Position numbers and translations under genes: made by a program
In this document: one piece after another, positions 27,379 through 36,256 of the stretch
How positions within the stretch are numbered: position 1 is the first letter of the stretch
How the letters are laid out: each line of letters begins with the position of its first letter
Notes under the pieces: model-generated
Seen by the model: only the letters and a program-made list of their open reading frames with translations
Told to the model about the DNA's origin: nothing
The model's database searches: none
Assembly: GCF_003577475.1 (NCBI RefSeq)
Contig: NZ_QPEP01000007.1
Location: 135,164 to 199,163, forward strand
Reading direction: 5' to 3'
Length of the DNA stretch: 64,000 nt
DNA from: Salinibius halmophilus
GTDB lineage: Bacteria; Pseudomonadota; Gammaproteobacteria; Pseudomonadales; Natronospirillaceae

Positions 27379-29412
27379 ATGAAGATCATTGATTGTTTAA
27401 TCAGCAATATTCGCCAGCAAGCGCACAAAACCGACTTGTTAGGTGTTGAACCGGCGGCCATTTTATGGACCGACAAAGACGGCGCTTGGCAGAGTTCCAT
27501 GCCGCTACTCAAGGCAGCCATGCCAGAACTGTTGGAGCTTGGTGACTATGCGCCAGAAAAGCGCACCGGCCCGGCGGTGTGGCTAAAATGTGTGATTGCT
27601 GGGCTTACCAGCAAGCTCGAGAGTGACAATGTACCGGTTATTTATTTGCCAGGAGTTTCGCGCCGCGAATTACGAGCAATTGAAAGTTGCCCCGCTGAGT
27701 TGGTTCAGCTGGCCGAGTTGCAGTATCGGTCCCGCTGGTGGGCAACGCCCAATAATAATCGTGACTGGTCAGTATCCGCCTTTTTAACAAACAAGAGGAT
27801 TGGCCTAGAACTGGAAGTTGGTAAAGATAAAACCACGCAAGAGATGCTAGCGCAGGTACTTGAGCCGCTGCTCGAAGCCGATGCAAAAAGCCTACAGGGT
27901 AAGCGAGTAACCAGTGCCGAGCTTGCCGCTTTGGTTGTAGACGACCCAATTCGAGACCTATTGCATTGGCTGGATAACCCAACGATTGTTGCAGACTGGC
28001 CAGCCATGCGGATGCAAATGCTCGACCAGTATTGCCAGCAAACTTATGGCTTGCCAGCTAGCGAGCAAAGCAAAGCGAGCTTGCTGGCAAATATGTGCGA
28101 GCAGCCATCACAGGTATGGCAAGCGCTTTGGCATCGTTTTGAAGACATGGCCGAGCGGTTGCCTGGTTTATTAAAGCAGTTAGAGAGTATTCAGCCAGAG
28201 GCGCTGGCGCTTAATTCTGAGTGTTATTTGTCGATTACGCTTGATGGCGAGCAAAACCTGGCGAGCGCATTGCAGAGCTTGCACACAATGAGCGAGCTAG
28301 AGGCTGAGCAGCATGTGACCGATTTACATGTTAAACATGTGGCTAGTGGGCACCCATTGTGGAAGCGCCTAGGTTATACGGCCTACAGTTGTGCACTGGC
28401 GCATTTAGCAAAAATTGTTGAGCTAAAAGCCAAACCATTAGGTGGCCCTAGTTGCGATGCGATGGCCAAGGCATATCAGCGAAACTTTTGGCAGCTAGAC
28501 TACGCGGCGCTTCAGGCGATGGCATGTGCTCAGCATGATCAACAGCGAGAAGTGATTGCAGGCGTTCTGAAAGCCATCTATACACCTTGGCTGGCCGGCA
28601 CCGCTGAGCATTTTCAGCAGCTAGTAAAACAAAATGGTTATGCCAATGCGCCAGGCATTGAGTTTAATGACCCACAAGCGAATGAATACCAACGTGCTAG
28701 TCAGGTAGTGTTTTTTGTTGATGGTCTGCGCTTTGATATTGCCAGTGCTTTTGTTGAAGCGCTAAAAGCTGATTACCACGTTGAGCTAACAAGCCAGTGG
28801 TCGGCGCTTCCATCGCTGACTGCCACAGCCAAAGCAGCCGTTACACCAATCAAGCATTTGCTCGAAGGCGATTTTGATCATGGCAGCTTTGTACCCAGGG
28901 TGAAAGAAACGGGTAGCGAGTTTGGCTCGACAGCCTTTAAGAAGCTGTTAGATCAAGAAGGGTGGCAGTATCTTGATGGTGTAGAAACTGGTGACCCGAA
29001 TGGTTTAGCTTGGGTGCAAACTGGCGATTTAGATAAAGCAGGGCATAAAGAGCAGTTGCGTTTGCCAAGCCGAATAGACACCATTTTGGCTGAAGTAAAA
29101 AGCCGAATTGATGGGTTAAAACAAGCGGGTTGGCAACATATTCGCATTGTGACTGATCATGGTTGGCTATGGGTACCCGACAAAATGCCTAAAACCGAGC
29201 TTGCCAAAGCTGCCGCCAGTGATAAAACACCGCGCTGTGCCATGTTAAAGAACACATCAGATGCCGAACACCTAACCTCCCCTTGGTATTGGAACGACGA
29301 TGTGCGCATTGCTTTTGCGCCTGGCATCAGTGCATTTAGGGCTGGACTACACTACGAACATGGTGGGTTAAGTTTGCAGGAGTGCTTAACGCCGGTGATC
29401 GATATTCGCTAA
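27379..29412 (+). CDS. pglZ: BREX alkaline-phosphatase-like protein PglZ
   Basis: ATG 27379 (MKIIDCLISNIRQQ, AAAGGA upstream) is chosen; the open frame runs back into the HNH gene but that part is out-of-frame coding of HNH sequence. Product 677 residues. The PglZ domain is seen as VVFFVDGLRFDIASAFVEAL (metal-binding Asp, ~445-464) and IRIVTDHGWLWVP (~588-600), then HYEHGGLSLQECLTPVI at the end. It resembles the shorter 'type B' PglZ of BREX-1-like loci. PglZ is a core BREX factor. It is separated from pglX by the whole accessory block, so it would be co-transcribed only through that block or from its own promoter. Confidence 0.9.
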   Translation: MKIIDCLISNIRQQAHKTDLLGVEPAAILWTDKDGAWQSSMPLLKAAMPELLELGDYAPEKRTGPAVWLKCVIAGLTSKLESDNVPVIYLPGVSRRELRAIESCPAELVQLAELQYRSRWWATPNNNRDWSVSAFLTNKRIGLELEVGKDKTTQEMLAQVLEPLLEADAKSLQGKRVTSAELAALVVDDPIRDLLHWLDNPTIVADWPAMRMQMLDQYCQQTYGLPASEQSKASLLANMCEQPSQVWQALWHRFEDMAERLPGLLKQLESIQPEALALNSECYLSITLDGEQNLASALQSLHTMSELEAEQHVTDLHVKHVASGHPLWKRLGYTAYSCALAHLAKIVELKAKPLGGPSCDAMAKAYQRNFWQLDYAALQAMACAQHDQQREVIAGVLKAIYTPWLAGTAEHFQQLVKQNGYANAPGIEFNDPQANEYQRASQVVFFVDGLRFDIASAFVEALKADYHVELTSQWSALPSLTATAKAAVTPIKHLLEGDFDHGSFVPRVKETGSEFGSTAFKKLLDQEGWQYLDGVETGDPNGLAWVQTGDLDKAGHKEQLRLPSRIDTILAEVKSRIDGLKQAGWQHIRIVTDHGWLWVPDKMPKTELAKAAASDKTPRCAMLKNTSDAEHLTSPWYWNDDVRIAFAPGISAFRAGLHYEHGGLSLQECLTPVIDIR

Positions 29413-29441
29413 CAATAGCTTTTCTCTAACAGGGGGCAACC

Positions 29442-31667
29442 ATGAGGGACTGGTTTTTTAAGGCAACAGGATGCTTGCTTGAATCGGACCTAGATGTTGC
29501 CCTATTGCTCTGCCCAGAAATTCACAATGTTGTTGGTTTTAGTGAGGGTATGCCGTGCATTCGGATCGATGGCCATACGGTAAAACTGGCGCTATCACTA
29601 TGTGGGCGCCAGGGCCAGTCATTTGTGAGCCAAGGCGATCAAATATTACTTGCCCGCAACAATGATGCTGAAGTGCTATTTTGGCTACCGGCCGCAGAAT
29701 TTTATCCCAACAAAATTGATAATAAAGCCTACGAAAAACATCGTAGCGCTTTCTTTGCCCATGTTTCTGGTGCACAAGTCAAAGCAGTCATAGAAGGCAA
29801 GTGGCTAACAAAGTCTCGTGCTCTTCTCATTGAACCTGTTGATTCTCTAGCAGACCCTATGCTTGCTGGCACTATTGGTCGCAAGCAAGAGCTGAAAGGT
29901 GCCGTGCAGAGGCTTGCTAGCTTTTGCCCAGGACAGATTACGCAAATCAGTCGACTCGACTTAATAAGTTTGATGCCGAGTAAGCTTGCCGCATGTAAAC
30001 CGAGTAAAAATACCGCTATTGTTGAAGCTCGCCAGCTATTGTCTGCTTATTGTTCGCCGAACCGCACTTTACTCGATGAGCTTTGTTTCTATAAGCATGT
30101 GGATGGAAAACTCACATTAGATGAGTTTTGCTGGGTGACTTGTTCGCCGTTGATTGCTAATCAGATTTTTCGCTTTCGTGACATGTTAGTGGCTCTAATA
30201 TCAGCGAAGCCACAAGACAGTCGTGAAGTATTGAGATTAAAACAGAAAGTACAGGGTGACGATTGGCAGCAAGCTGAAATTGATATTTTTGCCAACGCGG
30301 AGTATCGAGAGGCAACAGAATATTGGTTAGAGCAAAGTAAACAGGCTATTGCTTTTTACGAAGAAGTATACAAGAAGGCGTCGCTTTTATTACCCAAATT
30401 TCAAACGGCGCAAAATGCAATTGCCAAGGTTGTTGAAAGTTACCAGTCTGGTTCAAGGTTGCAGCCAACCTTTGAGCGCCAAGATCAGTTATTGGTTGAG
30501 CATTGGCTAAATGAAAAAGTGGCATGGCAGGGTGAGCTTGAGTTTGTGCCGGCAAAGCTAATGTCGGCTAGGCGAGCTGAAACAGGCGTGCTGAAGCTTT
30601 TTCCTGGTGCCGTTGATACATCGGTGTCGCAAATTTCAGATACGCCTGGAGATTGGCGTAATACAGATATTACTTTTGGTGATGTCTGCATTGATGTGAA
30701 AAATGCTCGGGTTAGTTATGCATTTCATCATTGCCGAGACGAGCATAAAGTACGTTATTCAGAGTTTTGTATTCCACCAGAAAAATCCCGGCGCAGCCAA
30801 CGATCAGGGGTGGTTTATGTTGGTGTGCTGTCGGAATACAAGCGTGACTTCGTAGAACTAAATAACGTGAAGCCGCGCTTACTTGGCGCGTATGAGCCCA
30901 GTTATATTGATGCAGTGCAGCAATCTATCAGCCAAGCCGGTTATGGCAATCATCTTAATTTTTACCAACGAGACAACAAGCGCGTGCCAGGATGGTTGTT
31001 TTCTTTTGAGAATATGCCGGGTTTCATCTGTGCTGATCATAGCTTGGTCGTTGATTGGTTTAAAACGATCAAACCAATAGCCAAAACAGAAAGAAGCTTT
31101 GTTAGTTTTTATCTAAGTTTATTAAGCAAACATAAGCACTCACTTACCAGTTTGTATATGGCTGTTGTAGCTTTTGTTTTGCAAAGCCCAGCAGAGTTGG
31201 TGCAACGTGCGCAGGCCTTGCATCGGCTTTTGGTAAGCGATGTGGTAGAGACTAATGAATCTGAAAAAGACGCTCGAACTTGGGCTGGGCAAGAAAAATA
31301 CTATGGCAGATCTGACTCAAGGACAGTGCTTGTTACCTATGATCCTCTTGGCTTTTTAATAGGTATGCTCGATGCATTGGTTAGAGTGGGTGAGGCCATT
31401 CAAAATTTAAATTACCCGGTTACATATTTTAGGTATGAAGGGGTAGGGCTACTAATTGGGCATACCCAAGCTCGTAAGTCGATGAAGCTGTTAGCCTATT
31501 GTGGAGGTAAATCATTGGAAGTTCCCCTAGCAAACTGCGGTTATGAGCCGTTGGTGGTAGGCGAACACCAAAACTGTCCCGCCTGTGGCTATTTAATTTG
31601 CCCTAAATGTGGCACTTGTTCACCAAGCTGTGCTGTCGGTGCTTTGCGTAGGCAGCAACTAAATTGA
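29442..31667 (+). CDS. Unrecognised large protein with possible PD-(D/E)XK core and C-terminal zinc ribbons
   Basis: 741 residues, AGGGGG before ATG 29442. I do not recognise the family. The middle has TDITFGDVCIDVKNARVSY (~405-423), which fits a PD-(D/E)XK nuclease core (Asp, then D-V-K), and at the C-terminus CPACGYLICPKCGTCSPSC (~713-731), a double zinc-binding element. It occupies the position after pglZ where brxL sits in type 1 BREX, but no Lon/AAA motifs are present, so it is not BrxL. A nuclease effector replacing or supplementing BrxL is the working hypothesis. It ends 54 bp from the convergent helicase operon. Confidence 0.6.
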   Translation: MRDWFFKATGCLLESDLDVALLLCPEIHNVVGFSEGMPCIRIDGHTVKLALSLCGRQGQSFVSQGDQILLARNNDAEVLFWLPAAEFYPNKIDNKAYEKHRSAFFAHVSGAQVKAVIEGKWLTKSRALLIEPVDSLADPMLAGTIGRKQELKGAVQRLASFCPGQITQISRLDLISLMPSKLAACKPSKNTAIVEARQLLSAYCSPNRTLLDELCFYKHVDGKLTLDEFCWVTCSPLIANQIFRFRDMLVALISAKPQDSREVLRLKQKVQGDDWQQAEIDIFANAEYREATEYWLEQSKQAIAFYEEVYKKASLLLPKFQTAQNAIAKVVESYQSGSRLQPTFERQDQLLVEHWLNEKVAWQGELEFVPAKLMSARRAETGVLKLFPGAVDTSVSQISDTPGDWRNTDITFGDVCIDVKNARVSYAFHHCRDEHKVRYSEFCIPPEKSRRSQRSGVVYVGVLSEYKRDFVELNNVKPRLLGAYEPSYIDAVQQSISQAGYGNHLNFYQRDNKRVPGWLFSFENMPGFICADHSLVVDWFKTIKPIAKTERSFVSFYLSLLSKHKHSLTSLYMAVVAFVLQSPAELVQRAQALHRLLVSDVVETNESEKDARTWAGQEKYYGRSDSRTVLVTYDPLGFLIGMLDALVRVGEAIQNLNYPVTYFRYEGVGLLIGHTQARKSMKLLAYCGGKSLEVPLANCGYEPLVVGEHQNCPACGYLICPKCGTCSPSCAVGALRRQQLN

Positions 31668-31669
31668 AC

Positions 31670-31722
31670 CTCTGCCTGCTAGGGGCTGCGGTCAACAAGA
31701 CCATAGCCCCTGGTAGGCAGAG
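31670..31722. terminator. Bidirectional hairpin between convergent operons
   Basis: CTCTGCCTGCTAGGGGCT (31670-31687) pairs with AGCCCCTGGTAGGCAGAG (31705-31722): an 18-bp stem with three mismatched positions or fewer and a 17-base loop. It fills almost the whole gap between the stop of the 741-residue protein and the stop of the minus-strand helicase. T runs are weak on both sides, so it may work as a Rho-limited or processing hairpin serving both directions. Confidence 0.65.
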
Positions 31723-31724
31723 AT

Positions 31725-33569
31725 TTAGTCAAAAACTGATGTGCCTGTTGTACCTCTTTTCTCAACTTTTTCGTGTTCTGCAATTGCAGCGCCACGTTCA
31801 AATAGCACAACGATGCTATCGTCATCTTCTATACCAAGCTCTCGACATAAGTCTTCAACCTCGTAGGCTTCAATTGCTCGTTTATACTTTTCTTGCTGAG
31901 CCGACAAGTTATAGATGCTAAATACAACGGCAAACACTTGTTTGTCTTCAACACTTTCACCACCCCCTGGTGTGATTAGCGTCTCGTAGTCAATGATTTC
32001 GCCCGCTTCTAGCTCAGCCAGATAGTGAAGTGTTCGAAAGCGCACTGAGCTCATGCTATGGCTGTAATCATCAAATGTGACGCCGTTTACCCACTGCGCT
32101 TTGATCCAGTTTTTATCTGCTCCGCGCAAAGAGCGATTAGCTTTAATTATGGGGCCTTCGTCGGCAAGTAAGCTTTCACGCACTATGTTGGCAGCTTTGA
32201 TAAGCGTTTGATTAGTGGTGTATTGTTCAAAATCGCTTTGCTTGCTTTTTAACTTCAGTGGCAGCACTGCATAGTCACCAGTTTGGTAGCGAGTTATGGT
32301 TTCTTTTTCTCTGATAACGGCCGGTTGCAATAGACTTGGTGTTTTTAAACCACGATCGAACCCTTGTATCTCGTACCTAGTGCAAATACCTTCAAAGGTG
32401 TCGCGGATGGCTAAGAGGCTAGGTTCGTCGTTTGCTAATTCTAGGTGGCTTAGAATCTCACTATAAGCGCTGATGGCATCAATATTGGTGTAGTGAATGG
32501 CATTCAAATTGTTGTGATAACCGCAAGCTCGGCCAATATTTGCTTGCACCACTGCGGCGATATTGGCAATGGTACTGTCCCAGGTAGCTAGTAGGTGATT
32601 CTTTAGCTCTTGGCCAAAGTTGATGCCAGCTCGAAAGCTTGCAACGGTAATGGCAATTACCTTTTCATCAAACTCGATTGCGCTTTCGCACTCGCGTTTA
32701 AATTCTGTTAGTGACGTTAGCTCGCTTTCGTCTACACCTTTCAAGTTTTGTCCAATAATGAAAACCTGATCTTCACTAAATCCCGCGTCGATACATACGG
32801 CTCTGGCTTCATGAGCATTATTCGGAGGCACTCGAATTAATGCCCAACCTGGGCCGTTATAGCTGTGTAGGTGATCGAATAGCCTGCGGCGCATGATCGA
32901 GTCGGCACAGAAATTTCGTTGGTCCGCCGCAATGCCGGTTATTTGTCGGTCGCGGTGCATTTGGCGAATGCCACGGTATTCATTACTGGCTTGGTGAAAG
33001 ACAATGCTGGTATTGAAATTGTGCTTTAAAATGGAGTCTTCGCCACTTGCAAACAACGCGCTAAACGGGGTTGCAGAAACAAACACAACTCGCCCAGTGA
33101 GGTTTTCTTTTTCTAAGTAATTAAAGATATCTCGGTAGCGAATGGCCGACTTGGCGGAGCCGTAATGGCACTCGTCAATAATAATGAGCTTGGGCGGCTG
33201 GTGCTTAAAATCGCGCGCTATGGCTGAGCGAAAGTGAGTAAAGTTACTGACAACAGCATTGCGAGCAGGGAGAAGATCTACTTGTGCCTGCTCGAGCAGA
33301 GCGGTGTCGGCCATAGTCACTAAATAGAGTGTATCTTTGAGCTGGCGTTTGTCGCAAATTTGCTCATCACTTAGGTTTGTGCGCTGCAAACAGGCCAGCG
33401 CTAGTGAGATACCTGATTTACCGGATTGCATTTCTGCGGCCAACACGACTGCTCGTGAACCCTGATTTAGTTTATCGAAGGTGCGTTGAGCAGCTTCGTG
33501 TTGGTGCGAGAAAGTGTTGTTTTGTAGCGCGCTTTCCATGCGCTGCCTATGTTTTATTGCGTTATTCAT
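31725..33569 (-). CDS. DECH-box SF2 ATPase/helicase-like protein, paralogue B
   Basis: 614 residues. Walker A is AAEMQSGKSGIS (~44-55), motif II LIIIDECHYGS (~130-140), motif III FVSATPF; the second RecA domain has ITVASFRAGINFGQ and VQANIGRACGYHNN, where motif VI lacks the usual terminal arginine pattern of SF2 helicases. The ATG lies in an ATGA overlap with its paralogue upstream, so the two are made together. The proteins align along their whole length, but this one lacks the ~45-residue Ala-rich insertion the other has after SATPF. No nuclease domain is visible. Probably a heteromeric DNA- or RNA-dependent ATPase pair in defence; function inferred only from location. Confidence 0.75.
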   Translation of the reverse strand: MNNAIKHRQRMESALQNNTFSHQHEAAQRTFDKLNQGSRAVVLAAEMQSGKSGISLALACLQRTNLSDEQICDKRQLKDTLYLVTMADTALLEQAQVDLLPARNAVVSNFTHFRSAIARDFKHQPPKLIIIDECHYGSAKSAIRYRDIFNYLEKENLTGRVVFVSATPFSALFASGEDSILKHNFNTSIVFHQASNEYRGIRQMHRDRQITGIAADQRNFCADSIMRRRLFDHLHSYNGPGWALIRVPPNNAHEARAVCIDAGFSEDQVFIIGQNLKGVDESELTSLTEFKRECESAIEFDEKVIAITVASFRAGINFGQELKNHLLATWDSTIANIAAVVQANIGRACGYHNNLNAIHYTNIDAISAYSEILSHLELANDEPSLLAIRDTFEGICTRYEIQGFDRGLKTPSLLQPAVIREKETITRYQTGDYAVLPLKLKSKQSDFEQYTTNQTLIKAANIVRESLLADEGPIIKANRSLRGADKNWIKAQWVNGVTFDDYSHSMSSVRFRTLHYLAELEAGEIIDYETLITPGGGESVEDKQVFAVVFSIYNLSAQQEKYKRAIEAYEVEDLCRELGIEDDDSIVVLFERGAAIAEHEKVEKRGTTGTSVFD

Positions 33570-35578
33570 TCGTCGTCAAACGTTACATCTGGGAAGCCAG
33601 TGAACTGACTCTCGTCGTTAATGATGCTTTCGCTGTCTGGAAGCTTGTTAAGGTTAATCTTTATTTGGGTTTGCTTATTATCGAACTCACCTTGTGCGTA
33701 TAGTACAACTATGGTGTCGTCGTATGGCACGTTCAATAGTTTTGCAATCTCCTGCAGATCTTCGTCGTCCATCTGTTTTTTGTCGACCTTACGGCGAGAC
33801 AAATTGTAACGGCTAAAGATGGTCGCTGTGACGGTTTTATCAGCAGAGGCTTCCCCGTTACCTGGCGCAACAATGTGGTTGTACTCAACTTCCTCACCAG
33901 CTTTCAGCTGCTCAATGAACTTCACGGTCCGGTCTTTCATTGTACCTAGGCGGCCAGCCTTCTCTGGGTTGTCGTAGCTATCACCGTTTACCCACTGCGC
34001 CTTGACCCAGTTCTTTTTGCTACCGCGCATTGCTCTGTGCCCTTTAGGGCGTGGGCCTGCATCGCGTAAATACTCTTCGCGAATTAGATGAATAGCGCGT
34101 AAAAAGTCAGAATTGCTAGTGTATTGCTCATAATCAGGTTCTGCTTCTAATAGTTGCAGAGGTAGGGCTACAAACTCACCCGTTTTGTAGGTTTCGACGT
34201 CGCCAATTGGGCGGCGCTTTTTGTGTTTAACCGTTAAACCAACATCTAGGCCTTGAACGTTATATTCGTCACACAGTGAATCAAAGAATTCACGCAGGCC
34301 ATCAAAGTCAGAAGCTCCGTGCTCGTTTGTGTTGTTCTCTAAGTAATCTAGCGATTCGGCATAGGCTTGGGTGGCAGGCAGGTTAGTAAAATGCAAGGCA
34401 GTGTCGTTGCTGTGGTAACCACAACCACGCCCAATGTTTGCCTGTACGACCGCTGCCACACTGGCAACCGTGCTATCCCAGGTCGAGATTAAAGTGTTTT
34501 TCATACCACCGAAGTTGATCCCTGCACGACAACCGGCAACAGTGATGGCGATAAACTTTTCGTCAAAACCTTCGGCATTTTCATATTCTCGCTTAAAGCG
34601 TTCTATTTCAGTTTGATCGTCTTTTGGAATGCCTTGCAGTGATTTGCCAATAATAAAAATATTATCTTCATCAACGCCTTGGCTAATGAAAAATGACTTG
34701 GCATCCATTACTGTGCCTGCAGGTACACGTACCAGTGACCAACCATCACCTTCATGCTCATGAAACTTTTTCATAAACAAATCGCGAGCGCCCGACGGGT
34801 TAGCGAAGTTGCGCTCTTCGTCTACCAAAGGTTTTACCATGCCGTTGTTTAGCATTTCACGCACACCAAAGTATTCGTTACTGGTGCGATGGAAAACTAG
34901 CTTGGTACCAAACGCACGTCGTAAAATGGAATTTTTTGCGGCGTTTTCTGCTAATGCCTTGGCTTTTGCAGCAATCTTTAAATCTCCTATTGCCTCGGCA
35001 CTCTCAGCAAAGTCAGATGCTTCTTCAAATGCTTGTTCGGCTGCGTATAGCGCACCAAAAGGTGTTGCAGAAATGAAGATAACTTTGCAGTCGGTGTGTT
35101 CTTCAAGGTAATCGAATACGCGGTTATAGCGAACCGCTGTGATATTCGAGCCGTAATGGCACTCGTCGATAATAATTAATTTAGGTGGCACACCCTTAAA
35201 GTTACTCTCAATGTCCCGTTCAAAACGATTAAAGTTAGTTACGACAGCATTGCGGGCATCTTTTAGGTCGTCTTCAGCTTGTTTGAGCAATGCAGTATCG
35301 ACCATGGTTAACATGTAAAGTGTGTCTTTAAGCTGAGCCTTATCTTCAATGGCGATGTCACTTAGACTAAGCCTTTGGTTGCAGGCTAGGGCTAACGAGA
35401 TGCCTGATTTACCTGCCTGCATTTCTGCCGCCAGCACAACCGCTCTTGTTTCACTGTCAAATGCTTCAAACGTTTTACGCGCAGCCTCTCGCTGATGCTC
35501 GTGCATGCCGTTGCCATTTAGTACTTTACGAACTTTTTGGCGCATGCGGTCAGCGCGAGTGATAGATGCTTCTGTCAT
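33566..35578 (-). CDS. DECH-box SF2 ATPase/helicase-like protein, paralogue A
   Basis: 670 residues, first gene of the pair. Walker A AEMQAGKS (51-58), DECH (138-141), SATPF (170-174), then an Ala/Glu-rich helical insertion (~178-220), GCRAGINFGGM and VQANIGRGCGYHSN in the second RecA-like domain. A C-terminal acidic tail ends in FPDVTFDDE. Motif I reads 'EMQ-x-GKS' rather than the usual A-x-x-G-x-GK(S/T), an unusual P-loop shared by both paralogues. Its stop overlaps the paralogue's start (ATGA). The promoter should lie in 35579-35872, which also contains a gene fossil. Confidence 0.76.
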   Translation of the reverse strand: MTEASITRADRMRQKVRKVLNGNGMHEHQREAARKTFEAFDSETRAVVLAAEMQAGKSGISLALACNQRLSLSDIAIEDKAQLKDTLYMLTMVDTALLKQAEDDLKDARNAVVTNFNRFERDIESNFKGVPPKLIIIDECHYGSNITAVRYNRVFDYLEEHTDCKVIFISATPFGALYAAEQAFEEASDFAESAEAIGDLKIAAKAKALAENAAKNSILRRAFGTKLVFHRTSNEYFGVREMLNNGMVKPLVDEERNFANPSGARDLFMKKFHEHEGDGWSLVRVPAGTVMDAKSFFISQGVDEDNIFIIGKSLQGIPKDDQTEIERFKREYENAEGFDEKFIAITVAGCRAGINFGGMKNTLISTWDSTVASVAAVVQANIGRGCGYHSNDTALHFTNLPATQAYAESLDYLENNTNEHGASDFDGLREFFDSLCDEYNVQGLDVGLTVKHKKRRPIGDVETYKTGEFVALPLQLLEAEPDYEQYTSNSDFLRAIHLIREEYLRDAGPRPKGHRAMRGSKKNWVKAQWVNGDSYDNPEKAGRLGTMKDRTVKFIEQLKAGEEVEYNHIVAPGNGEASADKTVTATIFSRYNLSRRKVDKKQMDDEDLQEIAKLLNVPYDDTIVVLYAQGEFDNKQTQIKINLNKLPDSESIINDESQFTGFPDVTFDDE

Positions 35579-35628
35579 CGATATCTTCCTTAAATGTATC
35601 TACACATCCTACCTAAATTTATGGCTAA

Positions 35629-35892
35629 TCCAAACGGTGTTTCCCCTGGAGCGAAGACTTTAAGCTAACAGGTGAGTTAGCCGATGCCTTTGAGCAGGCC
35701 AAGCAAAAAAACGGTGATAACGATGATGGGTTTTATAAGTGAACGCCAGGCGCGCTACCAAAAGTGTTGCTCAAGAAGGAGGTTTTAAAGCCGTATATAT
35801 TCTTTTATGATCAGCAGCTACACCTTGAACAGGTGGCAGCTGAGCTACCATCTGTTCATATTCCCTTTGGTGTTAGGAATCGAGCTTCTTGA
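35629..35892 (+). pseudogene. Fossil of a coding sequence with in-frame stop
   Basis: The + frame from 35629 reads like protein (PWSEDFKLTGELADAFEQAK from 35644, then an acidic stretch) up to a TGA at 35740-35742. It continues in the same frame with TPGALPKVLLKKEVLKPYIF and HLEQVAAELPSVHIPFGVR before a stop at 35890-35892. No start codon or ribosome site precedes it and the 5' part is gone. It looks like the C-terminal remnant of a larger gene; I do not recognise the family. It overlaps the 3' end of the minus-strand small membrane protein gene by 20 bp. Confidence 0.5.
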
Positions 35893-36070
35893 GTGCATTG
35901 GTATAAAGGTAAAGGGCACTGCCGATTATCAGTGTTGCCACAGTGAATGAGCTCGTTGTGGCTCTTGGCTCTGCCAGCATGTATAAAATTAGCAACGGAA
36001 ACGCTGTTCCAAGCAGTTGTGCGGCAATTTTAAGTTGGAAATTAGCGCTAGCTTGCTGTTTGGTCTTCAT
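35873..36070 (-). CDS. Small two-helix membrane protein
   Basis: 65 residues with GAGGAG seven bases before the ATG, a strong ribosome site. A basic N-terminus is followed by two hydrophobic segments (AAQLLGTAFPLLILYMLAE and FTVATLIIGSALYLYTNAL), i.e. a membrane hairpin with both ends inside. No family recognised. It lies alone between the helicase pair and a divergent gene; it could be a lone holin-like or accessory protein, but nothing in the sequence shows that. Confidence 0.6.
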   Translation of the reverse strand: MKTKQQASANFQLKIAAQLLGTAFPLLILYMLAEPRATTSSFTVATLIIGSALYLYTNALKKLDS

Positions 36071-36256
36071 AGATCACTCCTCATGTAGGTGAGTATTCAA
36101 GCTATCACTGTTTTTAAACATCCCAAGGTTTGTTCATTAATGCATTTAGTTTTGCTGTCGATAGCCCTTAGTCTGTCGCTAGCCGAGTTTTATTCCCATA
36201 TTGAAAACTTGGCTAAACTACCTTGGCATACAAAATAATCAAAGGATGAAGTTGCC

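Noticed and set aside
29442-31667. Calling the gene after pglZ brxL
   Set aside because: No AAA/Lon-protease motifs such as a Walker A or Ser-Lys dyad region are present; it has zinc ribbons and a possible nuclease core instead.
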